Source of the DNA: Thalassovita litoralis
Lineage (GTDB): Bacteria; Pseudomonadota; Alphaproteobacteria; Rhodobacterales; Rhodobacteraceae
Direction of reading: 5' to 3'
NCBI RefSeq assembly: GCF_900182725.1
Contig: NZ_FXTO01000012.1
Coordinates: 1-64,000 of the forward strand
Length of the DNA stretch: 64,000 bases
Positions 1-8,286 of this stretch are shown here, piece by piece (the first letter of the stretch is position 1; each line of letters starts with the position of its first letter). Both the position numbers and the translations under genes were made by a program. The notes below the pieces were generated by a model. The model saw nothing but the letters and a program-made list of their open reading frames with translations, did not search any database and was not told the origin of the DNA.

Positions 1-96
1 CTTCAATGCGGGGGGTGTCTTCGTGTGCGTCCATAAGGACACTCGTTAAACCCTCGCGAAATCAGCCCGCCAGACGGCCCTCGGCGTAAGCTTACT

Positions 97-194
97 AAGA
101 TTCTATCTTTAGTCTTAGAGAATATATATTAATATACTAATATATTCTCTCTTCTTAAGATTCATCTTAGGATTCTATCTTAAGATTCTATCTT
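97..194. repeat. Iteron-like repeats AAGATTCTATCTT
   Basis: Four copies of a 12-13 bp unit are visible: 97-109 (AAGATTCTATCTT), 157-168 (AAGATTCATCTT), 169-181 (AGGATTCTATCTT) and 182-194 (AAGATTCTATCTT). Each unit is itself a near palindrome (AAGAT/ATCTT). The last three are contiguous. Such arrays are typical of replication-initiator iterons or of recombinase and regulator binding sites; the sequence alone does not say which. Confidence 0.6.
117..150. repeat. Inverted repeat AGAGAATATA / TATATTCTCT
   Basis: Perfect 10-bp arms at 117-126 and 141-150 flank a 14-bp AT-only spacer, lying between the first iteron-like unit and the other three. It could be a cruciform, a protein binding site or an end of a mobile segment. 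Confidence 0.55.
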
Positions 195-692
195 GTTTTT
201 AATATAATCTACTTATGATATAGAACTTAGATTTGGGCGAAGTAAAGCTGATCTGAGTAAGTTTTTTTCACCAAAATCACTAAACTATTGAAATACAACA
301 AAACAATTATTTTTCGTAAATCTTGACTTTCCGCTAAAAATCTGAGTTTGGTTTTTTGGTCGTACCCTTGCCGCTAGGCTCAATTTCCTACGCTGGTGAT
401 CCGTATTCCGCTGCACCTGTCTTTGGTGTGAGGACGTTTTGGTGTCGTCTGGTAGGGTGGGTGCTGGAAGGCCCTAGATCAGCGCCACACCAGCCTTATA
501 TCAAGTGTACTACGATCCTATTGGGCTGTTGTCGGTCCCTATGCTGGTTGTCCTTACTGATCTGGAAGCTTGATCAGATTTCCTACTCTATACCCTACTC
601 CTCTTCCTCTCATTCCTTCTCAATAGACCCTGCCTTAATGAGATACATCAAAACCTTCTCAAAACTCTTGATATAAGACCCTATTGGTTATA

Positions 693-723
693 TTCTCATA
701 ATACACTAAGAATCATATGAGAA
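693..723. promoter_or_regulatory. Inverted repeat in front of the recombinase gene
   Basis: Arms TTCTCATA (693-700) and TATGAGAA (716-723) are perfectly complementary over 8 bp with a 15-bp spacer, ending 9 bp before the recombinase start codon. Resolvases often bind sites overlapping their own promoter, so this may be an autoregulatory or crossover site. That role is inferred from position only. Confidence 0.4.
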
Positions 724-732
724 AGATGCGTT

Positions 733-1308
733 ATGCTGGTTGGAATGGCTCGTACTTCAACACTGGAACAGAAAGCTGGGCTTGAGGCCCAGATCAGGGA
801 TTTACAGGTTTATGGCTGTGAAGAAGTGTTCTCTGAACAGGTGTCTTCTGTAGGTGAACGCCCCCAACTTGATGCTGCGATTAAATCGCTAAGGAAGGGC
901 GATAAGCTTGTTGTCACAAAGCTTGATCGTCTCGCCCGATCTGTAAGGCACCTAGGGGAACTACTAGAAACTCTTGAAGCCAAAGGTGCTGGACTTGTCA
1001 TCCTGTCTATGGGCGGGCAACAGATTGATACCACGACCGCTACAGGCAAGCTGATGCTAAATGTTATGTCGTCTGTCGCTCAGTTTGAGCGGGAAATGAT
1101 GTTAGAAAGACAGAAGGAAGGCATTGCCAAGGCCAAAGCAGAAGGTAAGTACACAGGACGTAAGCCTACCGCTATGGCCAAATCTGATGCTGTCTTGTCA
1201 TTGCTTCAATCTGGGATGACCAAGAAGAAGGTATGCGACCAAGTGGGTATCAGTATGGCGAGCCTGTACCGGATCATTGAGAAGCATAACACGACACAAG
1301 TAGGTTAA
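733..1308 (+). CDS. Small serine recombinase (resolvase/invertase family)
   Basis: A 191-residue site-specific recombinase that would cut and rejoin DNA through a phosphoserine link. The catalytic serine is Ser9 in the N-terminal motif GMARTST, with Arg7 beside it. The second active-site segment KLDRLARS (63-70) supplies Asp65, Arg66 and Arg69. The QFEREMMLERQKEG segment (117-130) starts the long E helix, the GRKP hinge is at 142-145, and a helix-turn-helix fills about 162-183. Length and order are those of complete resolvases and invertases such as Gin or Tn3 resolvase. The ATG start has GAGAAAG upstream. It sits in AT-rich DNA beside tRNA-Ser, which fits a role in an island or plasmid-derived segment. 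Resolvase versus invertase cannot be decided here. Confidence 0.9.
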   Translation: MLVGMARTSTLEQKAGLEAQIRDLQVYGCEEVFSEQVSSVGERPQLDAAIKSLRKGDKLVVTKLDRLARSVRHLGELLETLEAKGAGLVILSMGGQQIDTTTATGKLMLNVMSSVAQFEREMMLERQKEGIAKAKAEGKYTGRKPTAMAKSDAVLSLLQSGMTKKKVCDQVGISMASLYRIIEKHNTTQVG

Positions 1309-1538
1309 CCTGTCGTCAGCCCCTTCTGGCTCCGTCTGTCGTAGATGGGACCTTGGGACCCTCCCGATTATAGGGGCTGAATCCAGATTCCGAGTGCAAC
1401 CACTCATATTTCCGGGAACAAAAAAAAGATTTTGGATTGGCCCAGCGCCTAGCGTCTTCGGGTGGGTGGTAAAGGTAGGTGGTTTAGGTAGGTGGTAGGT
1501 CTACCCTAAGTGATTGATTTTATTCAAAATGCCAGTAA
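1309..1538. other. Non-coding junction with GGTAGGTGG low-complexity repeats
   Basis: No gene is seen between the recombinase and the tRNA. Around 1460-1505 the sequence repeats GGTGG and TAGGTGG units several times. Because the tRNA 3' end lies at 1539, this is where an attachment-site boundary of an island would be expected, but no second copy of the tRNA end is visible in the window. Confidence 0.4.
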
Positions 1539-1628
1539 TGGCGGAGACGAAGGGATTCGAACCCTCGATACCGTTCCCGGTATACTCCCTTAGCAGGGGA
1601 GCGCCTTCGACCACTCGGCCACGTCTCC
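1539..1628 (-). tRNA. tRNA-Ser(GCU)
   Basis: Read on the minus strand, the acceptor GGAGACG pairs with CGTCTCC, followed by discriminator G and an encoded CCA. The GCCGAGTGG D-arm, an anticodon stem CTCCC/GGGAG with loop CTGCTAA (anticodon GCT), a long variable arm and GGTTCGAATCC in the T-arm are all present. The long variable arm and 90-nt length fit a class II serine tRNA. Confidence 0.96.
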
Positions 1629-1630
1629 GC

Positions 1631-1934
1631 TGACCCGTATATGCAAGCAAATCCGAAGAAACAAGGCGGTTTTTGAACTTTTGTCTGATCTTATGCGACT
1701 AAAGCTACTTCATTGATTTTGGGGGAATATCCGCAGGGGTGCTGGGGCCAAATGCGACCCTCAGGCTGCGCCTATGCCTGTTTATTTTTTCTGGGCGGCA
1801 GGGATCGGGGGTGGGCCATTGATTCCCGCAAAGGGGAAACAAAAGGCGGGTGGGGGCATTCAGAACAGGAAAAGCGTGACCCGGTGGGAGGATCGCCCAT
1901 CGGGTCATTCAATCAAGGAGCCGAGGCCCGAGGC
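1631..1934. other. Intergenic, no gene seen
   Basis: Several overlapping short frames on both strands have no recognisable domain and no ribosome binding site. The only structure noted is the hairpin at 1877-1907 that follows the PagL-like gene. Confidence 0.5.
1877..1907 (-). terminator. Hairpin after the PagL-like gene
   Basis: TGACCCG pairs with CGGGTCA and the inner GTGGG pairs with CCCAT, giving a stem of about 12 bp with one G-U pair and a 7-nt loop. On the minus strand a short TTTT run follows. It lies 28 bp downstream of the minus-strand stop codon, a normal terminator position. Confidence 0.5.
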
Positions 1935-2450
1935 TTATTTCTTCAACGGGATGCTGACGCGCAGTTGCACGGTTTCCAGACCGGGGTTCAGGCTGGCGGT
2001 ATCGGCATTTGATCGGTGGTCATAGGACAGCCCGACACGAATGCCATTTTTCGCCTGATACCCGATTTCAGCACCAGAGCGGAATTCCAGCACAGACCCC
2101 AGATCAGGGCCATCGCCCTGCGCGTAAAGGCCGGGCATCAGGTGCAGTTGGACATAGCCACGGTTCTGCGCGAAATAGCCTGTCCAGCTTGCGCCGAAGC
2201 CGACCCAGGCATCGCCCTCATCGGTCAGGGAGACGCCCATTGCGGGTTGGAAGGGGCCGTAGGCTTTGCCGAAATCGTAGCGAACATAGGCTTCGCTACC
2301 GATCGAGGATTTCTGAAACTGAACGTCGCCAGCAGAAAGAGCAACGCGGGCAGGCATTTGTGTTTCTGCCAGACATCCTGTCTCGCAATGGTTCATTTTC
2401 ATGTCGGCCAGACCTGCCAACAGGAACAATACAGCGAAAGTGCCGTCCAT
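1935..2450 (-). CDS. PagL-like lipid A 3-O-deacylase (acyloxyacyl hydrolase)
   Basis: A 171-residue outer-membrane beta-barrel type protein. The family removes the 3-position acyl chain from lipid A. The C-terminal block reads DHRSNADTASLNPGLE: His145, Ser147 and Glu159 have the same spacing (+2 and +14) as the known PagL triad His126/Ser128/Glu140, and the NPG between them is also a family signature. The last residues form a terminal strand ending IPLKK. Alternating hydrophobic strands fill 55-143. The N-terminus is hydrophobic but a poor signal peptide, with no basic residues before the hydrophobic run, so the true start might differ. GGAGGATTTC just before the ATG supports this one. It stands alone, with no lipid A synthesis genes nearby. 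Confidence 0.75.
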   Translation of the reverse strand: MDGTFAVLFLLAGLADMKMNHCETGCLAETQMPARVALSAGDVQFQKSSIGSEAYVRYDFGKAYGPFQPAMGVSLTDEGDAWVGFGASWTGYFAQNRGYVQLHLMPGLYAQGDGPDLGSVLEFRSGAEIGYQAKNGIRVGLSYDHRSNADTASLNPGLETVQLRVSIPLKK

Positions 2451-2737
2451 GAAATCCTCCGATATTGTTCGTGATGGCTACACCACTAATAGGGGTGTGT
2501 CACCTCTATCGAAAGAAGGGGCGCGAATTCCTGTGATGCAGACGCAGCAGCGCAACACGCGGGGAAACTTGGGGTCGCTTTGGGGGCGGGTCTGCCCAAG
2601 GCGGGAATGCGGCAGCCCCGTGAATTCAGTCTGCCAGCAAGGGCATGACCAAGGAAAACAGTTCGGCCTGCGATGAAATCCGGCATTTGAGGTAAAGCTG
2701 TTTGCGGTTCACTCAACTGACTTCCAAAAGACCTGAC

Positions 2738-3050
2738 ATGTCCCTTGATCTTGACGCCGCTACAGATGGCGCTCGGACGTCGGATGTTCATCTGGTGCAG
2801 TCTTCGCGGATTTGAATGCACTGAAACAGGATGGTGCGCGTACCACGATCTTTGAACCCAAAAGCGTCTGTGTCACCGATAGCGAGGGCAACCGGACGAT
2901 TGGCGGGACTGGAGAGCTGTGGTGCGTCAACGCCGGACCGTAATCATTGGCGCGATCAAGGAACAGTTGGAACCGATGGATTTTTATTCCACCTTCTACA
3001 GCTTTTCCGCCCAGCGGTGGTAGCGTCGAGGTTGGCGAATATCGCGCTGT
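2738..3050 (+). pseudogene. Remnant of a class III (omega) aminotransferase
   Basis: Fragments of a pyridoxal-phosphate aminotransferase N-terminus are scattered over different frames. An ATG at 2738 opens a 25-codon piece. Another frame gives SEGNRTIGGTGELWCVNAG, matching the family segment around DxxGNxxLDGxAGLWCVN. A third frame gives AIKEQLEPMDFYSTFYSFS, matching the next family segment. Stops and frameshifts separate the pieces, and nothing recognisable remains of the cofactor-lysine domain. It is best read as the decayed start of a beta-alanine/taurine--pyruvate type aminotransferase. It lies between the PagL-like gene and tRNA-Glu. Confidence 0.6.
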
Positions 3051-3236
3051 GATGCCGCCTATGGCCCCGCCACATTCAAGGCGGGAATAACACAGGCCAA
3101 CAAAGGGCGTTTCGAGACGATATGATCCCGAAGCGCTTTTGCATTGGGCATGACGCAAGGTCTGATGGGGCATTGGTGCGACATGCTGAGCAAAACGCCA
3201 AGCAGACAACACTTTAGGGCAGAATTTGGGGAAAAG

Positions 3237-3311
3237 TGGCAGCCCGTAGGGGAATCGAACCCCTCTTTCCAGGTTGAAAACCTGGCGTCCTAACCGATAG
3301 ACGAACGGGCC
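3237..3311 (-). tRNA. tRNA-Glu(UUC)
   Basis: On the minus strand the acceptor GGCCCGT pairs with ACGGGCT, followed by discriminator G and an encoded CCA. The anticodon stem CCAGG/CCTGG holds loop TTTTCAA with anticodon TTC. GGTTCGATTCC forms the T-arm. Confidence 0.96.
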
Positions 3312-3509
3312 ACAGCGTAACGTGAGGCGGTGTTTAGAAAAACCTTTGATCCGTTGCAAGCGACAAAATGCAGGTCGTGGCGTTTTTCTTTGATCCTGCG
3401 CCGTAAAACCGAATGATTGCGGTCTTGGGGCTGTGACGTGGCGTCTGACGTTGACCGAAAGGCGGGAATCCCCAACCCTGTCCGCCGGGAGACAAGAGGG
3501 AGACCCATC

Positions 3510-4184
3510 ATGGAATTGGAACAGGCCATGCAGGGGCGGCGTAGCATTCGGGGCTATAAGGCCGATCCGGTGCCACAGGCGCTGCTGGAAGAAATCATTA
3601 CCTTGGCATCGCGTGCGCCGTCGTCGATGAACACGCAGCCGTGGCATTTCCATGTGCTGACCGGCGAACCGCTGGAACAGGTCCGTAGGGGGAATTCCGA
3701 ACGGATGCTGGCAGGTGTGCCGCCGCAGCGGGAAATCCCGGATCATGGTCAGTACGAGGGCGTGCATCGGGATCGTCAGGTGGAAATCGCCAAGCAGCTT
3801 TTCGCGGCGATGGGCATTGAACGGCACGACGCTGACGCGCGTCAGGATTGGGTGATGCGCGGGTTCCGTCAGTTCGATGCGCCGGTGTCTGTGGTCGTGA
3901 CCTTTGACAAATCCGCCGGAATGCACGGCACGATCGCGCATTTCGATCTGGGGGCAGTGACCTATGGGTTGGTGCTGGCAGCTTGGGACCGGGGATTGGG
4001 CGCGGTGATCAACGGGCAGGGGATCATGCAATCCCCCGTGGTGCGCGAAGTGGCACAGATACCGGAAGATCAAACCATTATGACCTGCGTGGCATTGGGG
4101 TGGCCGGATGATGGCTTTGCGGCCAACGATGTGCGATCCACCCGCCGGACGGTCGGGGAAACCGCACGCTTCATCGGGTTTTGA
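3510..4184 (+). CDS. Nitroreductase family protein
   Basis: A 224-residue FMN-dependent NAD(P)H oxidoreductase of the nitroreductase fold. The N-terminal GRRSIRGY motif (about residues 9-16) is the usual FMN-phosphate contact. APSSMNTQPWHF (about 36-47) is the second family signature, and the C-terminal half holds the LGxxxxGLVLAA and ALGWPDDG segments of this family. The ATG at 3510 was chosen because it is preceded by an AGGGAG ribosome binding site and places the RRSIR motif at the normal distance; a longer upstream reading is not conserved in style. The physiological substrate cannot be told from sequence. It converges with lpd across a shared terminator. Confidence 0.9.
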   Translation: MELEQAMQGRRSIRGYKADPVPQALLEEIITLASRAPSSMNTQPWHFHVLTGEPLEQVRRGNSERMLAGVPPQREIPDHGQYEGVHRDRQVEIAKQLFAAMGIERHDADARQDWVMRGFRQFDAPVSVVVTFDKSAGMHGTIAHFDLGAVTYGLVLAAWDRGLGAVINGQGIMQSPVVREVAQIPEDQTIMTCVALGWPDDGFAANDVRSTRRTVGETARFIGF

Positions 4185-4191
4185 ACATGGA

Positions 4192-4217
4192 AAAGGCCAC
4201 CCGCTGGGGTGGCCTTT
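4192..4217. terminator. Bidirectional terminator between nitroreductase and lpd
   Basis: AAAGGCCACCC (4192-4202) and GGGTGGCCTTT (4207-4217) form a perfect 11-bp stem with a 4-nt loop. A-rich and T-rich ends on both sides let it serve the converging genes. Confidence 0.85.
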
Positions 4218-4239
4218 GTCTCTTGGGGTCCATGTCGGA

Positions 4240-5628
4240 TCAGGCGTGGATTGCGCCGTCACCACAGGCAAGTGCGGCTTCGCGCACGGCTTCGCTGAAC
4301 GTGGGGTGGGCGTGGCAGGTCAGGGCCACATCCTGCGCCGAGGCACCGAATTCCATCGCCACACAGATTTCGTGGATCAGATCCCCGGCACCCGGCCCGA
4401 TGATGTGGCAGCCCAGAACGCGGTCGGTTTCCTTGTCCGCCAGCAGTTTCACGAAACCTTCACCTTGGAACACGGCCTTGGCGCGGGCGTTGCCCATGAA
4501 GGGGAATTTCCCAACCTTGTAGGCGCGGCCTTCTTCTTTCAGTTGCTCTTCGGTTTTACCAACCGATGCGACCTCGGGGGCGGTGTAGATCACGCCGGGG
4601 ATCACATCGTAATTGACGTGACCGTGTTTGCCCGCGATGACTTCGGCGGCGGCCATGCCTTCGTCTTCGGCCTTGTGGGCCAGCATCGGGCCGTCGATGG
4701 CGTCACCGATGGCGTAGATGCCCGGCACGTTGGTTTGCCAATGTGCGTTGGTTTTGATCTGACCGCGCGGCGACAGTTCCACACCCAAGGCCTCCAGCCC
4801 CAGACCGGCGGTATAGGGGCGGCGGCCCGTGGCGACCAGAACGGTATCGGCGTCCAGCGTGTGTTCGCTGTCATCCTTGCGCAGCTTATAGGTGACGGTG
4901 GCCTTGGTTTTGGTGGCGTCAACCTTTTGCACGGCGGCCCCCATCACAAAATCCAGCCCTTGTTTTTTCAGCATCCGCTGGAAATTCTTCTGGATTTCGC
5001 CATCCATGCCGGGGGTGATTTTATCAAGGAATTCGACAACGGTCACGTCCGCGCCAAGCCGTTTGTAGACCGATCCCAATTCCAGACCGATCACACCAGC
5101 GCCGATCACGACCAGCTTTTTCGGGATCTTCGGCAGTTCCAACGCGCCGGTCGAGCTGACCACGACTTTATCGTCGATCTCCACGCCCGGCAGGGTCGAG
5201 GGTTCCGAGCCGGTTGCGATGATGATGTTCTTGGCGTCATAGGTGGTGTCGCCCACTTGCACCTTACCTGCCGCCGGGATCGAACCGTAGCCTTTGATCC
5301 AGTCGACCTTGTTCTTTTTGAACAGGAATTCGATGCCGGTGGTGTTGCCTTTGATCACGTCGTCCTTGTAGGCCAGCATCTGTTTCCAGTCGACCTTGGG
5401 CGCGGCGCCCTTCAGGCCCATCGTGGCAAAGTTATGCTCGGCTTCGTGCAATTGATGGCTGGCATGTAGCAGCGCCTTCGAGGGGATGCAGCCCACGTTC
5501 AGGCAGGTGCCGCCCAGCGTTTCACGGCCTTCGACGCAGGCCGTTTTCAGGCCAAGCTGGGCGCAGCGGATGGCTGCGACATAGCCGCCGGGGCCTGCGC
5601 CGATTACGATCACGTCATATTGTGCCAT
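4240..5628 (-). CDS. lpd: Dihydrolipoyl dehydrogenase (E3)
   Basis: A 462-residue flavoprotein that reoxidises dihydrolipoyl groups with NAD+, the E3 component of the 2-oxoglutarate dehydrogenase complex encoded upstream. The FAD-binding [10 protein letters not shown] is at 10-19. The redox-active disulfide is [13 protein letters not shown] with Cys42 and Cys47. The NAD-binding motif [13 protein letters not shown] lies near 174-186. The C-terminal HAHPTFSE carries the catalytic His-Glu pair. The length is that of the family. It is the last gene of a minus-strand series after sucC, sucD, sucA, sucB and a glycosyltransferase, so it probably serves mainly the 2-oxoglutarate complex. Confidence 0.96.
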   Translation of the reverse strand: MAQYDVIVIGAGPGGYVAAIRCAQLGLKTACVEGRETLGGTCLNVGCIPSKALLHASHQLHEAEHNFATMGLKGAAPKVDWKQMLAYKDDVIKGNTTGIEFLFKKNKVDWIKGYGSIPAAGKVQVGDTTYDAKNIIIATGSEPSTLPGVEIDDKVVVSSTGALELPKIPKKLVVIGAGVIGLELGSVYKRLGADVTVVEFLDKITPGMDGEIQKNFQRMLKKQGLDFVMGAAVQKVDATKTKATVTYKLRKDDSEHTLDADTVLVATGRRPYTAGLGLEALGVELSPRGQIKTNAHWQTNVPGIYAIGDAIDGPMLAHKAEDEGMAAAEVIAGKHGHVNYDVIPGVIYTAPEVASVGKTEEQLKEEGRAYKVGKFPFMGNARAKAVFQGEGFVKLLADKETDRVLGCHIIGPGAGDLIHEICVAMEFGASAQDVALTCHAHPTFSEAVREAALACGDGAIHA

Positions 5629-5664
5629 TGGGTGTCTCCGTCAGGTCTTGGGGTTGTAGGGGCG

Positions 5665-5735
5665 GGGGCAGGGGGCTGTTTGCCCCCTCTTGGCCTGCGG
5701 CCAATTCACCCCCAAGGATATTTGCGCCAAGAAAG
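5665..5735. repeat. Dispersed intergenic repeat, copy A
   Basis: The reverse complement contains TGAATTGGCCGCAGGCCAAGA (at 5688-5708), identical over 21 bp to copy B at 45938-45958. In both copies the core, itself a palindrome TTGGCC-GCA-GGCCAA, is followed by a GGGGCAAA...GCCCC hairpin and preceded by an AT-rich arm with GGGG. Here it separates lpd from the glycosyltransferase gene. Confidence 0.75.
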
Positions 5736-5739
5736 AGCC

Positions 5740-6732
5740 TCATGAGTGGGTCTTTCCATAGGTTAGTGCGGCGCGGTGGTCTGGTGTCAGCAGGGTGGCG
5801 CGGGTGGTCGTCAGCCAGTCCTGACAGGCGCGTTCTGCGGCGGTGATGGCGGGGGCGCTGCGCAGGGCGGTCAGGCGGGATTGGGTGGCGGGCCAATGGC
5901 GTAGGATGGCGGTGTCTTCGACATCGTTGCGATTGGCCATTCGGTGCCATTTCGATCCAAGATGGTATTTGCTATCCCCGGTCTTACCCTGCCCGTCGCC
6001 GCGATCGTTTTTCATCAGGAACAAATCCTGCGATTTGACGGCATAGTGGTTCAACCGGGCGCGTTTGGCGCGACAGGCCACGTCATGCGGGCGGAAGCGC
6101 GAGGATTTGCGTTGGTAAAGGCTGCTGTTGGAGAGCGCTTCGCCATCGGGGGACAGCACGCGCGGATCATCCACCAGCGGGTCCAGTGGGTTATGATCGG
6201 TGGCGCGGCCAAAGCTGGCGATCTGAAACAGGCATTTGAATTTGGTCACGCCTTCGGTGGGGGCGGACTCGGCGTGGGTGAAGTGGGGCAGGATACTGTC
6301 GCCCGGCGTCCAGTCCGTCAGGCCGCTGTCGCCGAACAGCCGCCACGGGATCGGGATAACATCTGCGGGGGGCAAATCTGCCAGAAGGTCCGTGATCTGG
6401 CCATTGCCATGATCGACCAGCAGGAATTCATCGCTGTCGATATGCAGCGCCCATGTGATCTGGTTTGCGCGCATCCATGTCAGTGCCAAATCCATGCCCG
6501 CATCCTGCGGCGCGGTGCCGGGTGGGACAGAGTGGCGGATATGGGTGATGTGACCGTCGGCCTCTAACGCATCCAGCAGGGTATCGGACCCGTCGGTGCA
6601 ATCATTGGATACGATTATGATGGCATCGAAGCCAAGGCCCTGATGATAAGCCACCCATTCCAGCAGAAACACACCTTCGTTCCTCATGCAGGAGACGAGG
6701 GCGGTTTTGGTGAAGGGGGCGGGTTCAGTCAT
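5740..6732 (-). CDS. Glycosyltransferase, family 2-like
   Basis: A 330-residue cytosolic glycosyltransferase. It opens with ALVSCMRNEGVFLLEWVAYHQGLG, typical of the GT2-like group (PF13704 type) in which RNE precedes LxEWxxYHxxLG. The metal-binding DxD-like motif is HIDSDEFLL, and NDCTDGS binds the nucleotide-sugar diphosphate region. No membrane segment is seen. The start chosen is the internal Met (MTEPAP) at 6732; a 13-residue longer reading lacks support. It sits between sucB and lpd on the same strand, an unexpected place for a surface-polysaccharide gene. Donor and acceptor sugars are unknown. Confidence 0.8.
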   Translation of the reverse strand: MTEPAPFTKTALVSCMRNEGVFLLEWVAYHQGLGFDAIIIVSNDCTDGSDTLLDALEADGHITHIRHSVPPGTAPQDAGMDLALTWMRANQITWALHIDSDEFLLVDHGNGQITDLLADLPPADVIPIPWRLFGDSGLTDWTPGDSILPHFTHAESAPTEGVTKFKCLFQIASFGRATDHNPLDPLVDDPRVLSPDGEALSNSSLYQRKSSRFRPHDVACRAKRARLNHYAVKSQDLFLMKNDRGDGQGKTGDSKYHLGSKWHRMANRNDVEDTAILRHWPATQSRLTALRSAPAITAAERACQDWLTTTRATLLTPDHRAALTYGKTHS

Positions 6733-6789
6733 CGTGGGGCGGGGTGTTGGCACGCACCCCACGCGGGGCAAGGTGCGTGCCGGTTTTCA

Positions 6790-8283
6790 TTACAGGTCCA
6801 TCAGCAGGCGGCGGGGATCTTCCAGTGCTTCTTTGACGCGCACAAGGAAGGTCACGGCACCTTTGCCGTCGACGATGCGGTGATCGTAGGATAGGGCCAG
6901 ATACATCATCGGGCGGATTTTGATCTCGCCGTTGATGACCATCGGACGGTCCTGAATCTTGTGCATACCCAGAATACCGGATTGCGGGGGGTTCAGGATC
7001 GGCGAGGACATCAGCGAGCCATAGACACCACCGTTGGAGATGGTGAAGGAACCGCCCTGCATTTCGGCCATCGACAGTTTGCCATCACGGGCGCGGCGAC
7101 CTTTTTCGGCGATTTCCTTTTCGATCTCGGCAAAGGATTTCTGATCGGCGTCACGGATGACCGGCACAACCAGACCCTGCGGGGTGCCAGCCGCGATGCC
7201 CATGTGGACATAGTTTTTGTACACGACATCGGTGCCGTCGATTTCGGCGTTCACCTCGGGGACTTCTTTCAGGGCGTGGCAGCACGCCTTGGTGAAGAAG
7301 GACATGAAGCCCAGACGCGCGCCATGTTTCTTTTCAAACAGGTCTTTGTATTCCTTGCGCAGGTCCATACAGGCCGTCATGTCCACCTCGTTATAGGTGG
7401 TCAGCATGGCGGCTGTGTTCTGGGCCTCTTTCAGGCGGCGGGCGATGGTCTGACGCAGGCGGGTCATTTTCACGCGCTCTTCGCGGGCGGCATCATCTGC
7501 GGCAACCGGCGCGCGCGGGGCGGCGGCGGGGGCGGCAGGGGCCGATGCGGCTGCGGCGACAGCGCGGGCGACGTCGTCTTTCATAACACGGCCATCGCGG
7601 CCAGTGCCGGTGACGGCATCGCGGCTGATCCCGGCTTCGGCCATTGCTTTTTTGGCCGACGGGGCGTCCTCGACATCCTTGCCACCTGCGGCGGCTGCCG
7701 GGGCAGGGGCCGCAGCAGTCGGGGCGGCGGCCACAACGGCACCAGAGGCTGCGATTACGGCCAGTTTGGCCGAAGCGTCGACGGTGGTGCCTTCGGGGGC
7801 GGTGATTTCAGCCAGAACGCCAGCGGCGGGGGCCGGAACCTCGACCGATACTTTGTCGGTTTCCAGTTCGCACAGCATTTCGTCCTGCGCGACGGCATCG
7901 CCAACCTTTTTGAACCATGTCGAAACGGTGGCTTCGGTCACGGATTCACCAAGGGCGGGAACCATCACATCGACGCTGTCATTGCCCGAGGCCGCCGGGG
8001 CGGCGGCTTCGGTTTTGGCGGCGGGAGCCGCAGCCACGGCTGCGCCGCTTTCAGCGATCATCGCCAGCAGGGCATCGACGCCCACGGTTTCACCTTCGGC
8101 GGCGACGATTTCGGCCAGAACGCCAGCCGCAGGGGCGGGAACTTCGACGGTGACCTTATCGGTTTCCAGTTCGCACAGCATTTCATCGGCTGCGACGGCA
8201 TCACCGGGTTTTTTGAACCAGGTGGCGACGGTGGCTTCGGTCACGGATTCGCCAAGGGTGGGGACGCGTACTTCGGTCGTCAT
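6790..8283 (-). CDS. sucB: 2-oxoglutarate dehydrogenase E2 (dihydrolipoyl succinyltransferase), two lipoyl domains
   Basis: A 497-residue core enzyme that transfers the succinyl group to CoA. Two lipoyl domains are present in tandem, each with the ELETDK motif (lipoyl Lys43 and Lys144), joined by Ala/Pro-rich linkers. A peripheral-subunit binding domain follows (about 205-240), then the acyltransferase domain with the catalytic DHRIVDG motif near the C-terminus. Many bacterial SucB proteins have one lipoyl domain; two are, as I recall, common in Rhodobacterales. The start is 3 bp after the sucA stop codon, so the pair is translationally linked. Confidence 0.96.
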   Translation of the reverse strand: MTTEVRVPTLGESVTEATVATWFKKPGDAVAADEMLCELETDKVTVEVPAPAAGVLAEIVAAEGETVGVDALLAMIAESGAAVAAAPAAKTEAAAPAASGNDSVDVMVPALGESVTEATVSTWFKKVGDAVAQDEMLCELETDKVSVEVPAPAAGVLAEITAPEGTTVDASAKLAVIAASGAVVAAAPTAAAPAPAAAAGGKDVEDAPSAKKAMAEAGISRDAVTGTGRDGRVMKDDVARAVAAAASAPAAPAAAPRAPVAADDAAREERVKMTRLRQTIARRLKEAQNTAAMLTTYNEVDMTACMDLRKEYKDLFEKKHGARLGFMSFFTKACCHALKEVPEVNAEIDGTDVVYKNYVHMGIAAGTPQGLVVPVIRDADQKSFAEIEKEIAEKGRRARDGKLSMAEMQGGSFTISNGGVYGSLMSSPILNPPQSGILGMHKIQDRPMVINGEIKIRPMMYLALSYDHRIVDGKGAVTFLVRVKEALEDPRRLLMDL

Positions 8284-8286
8284 GGG

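Larger units (their letters stand above)
1..732. other. AT-rich non-coding edge of a probable genomic island
   Basis: No convincing gene is seen in this stretch. Positions 90-340 are strongly AT-rich, unlike the GC-rich chromosome to the right, which suggests acquired DNA. It holds iteron-like repeats and a large inverted repeat, listed separately. Positions 340-680 are less AT-rich; a 106-codon frame there has no recognisable domain, low-complexity serine-rich composition and no good ribosome binding site, so it is not called. The serine recombinase follows directly. Confidence 0.5.

Noticed and set aside
356-676. 106-codon frame in the island edge
   Set aside because: No domain, no ribosome binding site and a low-complexity Ser-rich tail; kept only as part of the non-coding description.
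2760-4271. 503-codon open frame on the minus strand
   Set aside because: It crosses a tRNA gene, a pseudogene and the nitroreductase gene antisense, so it cannot be a real protein.
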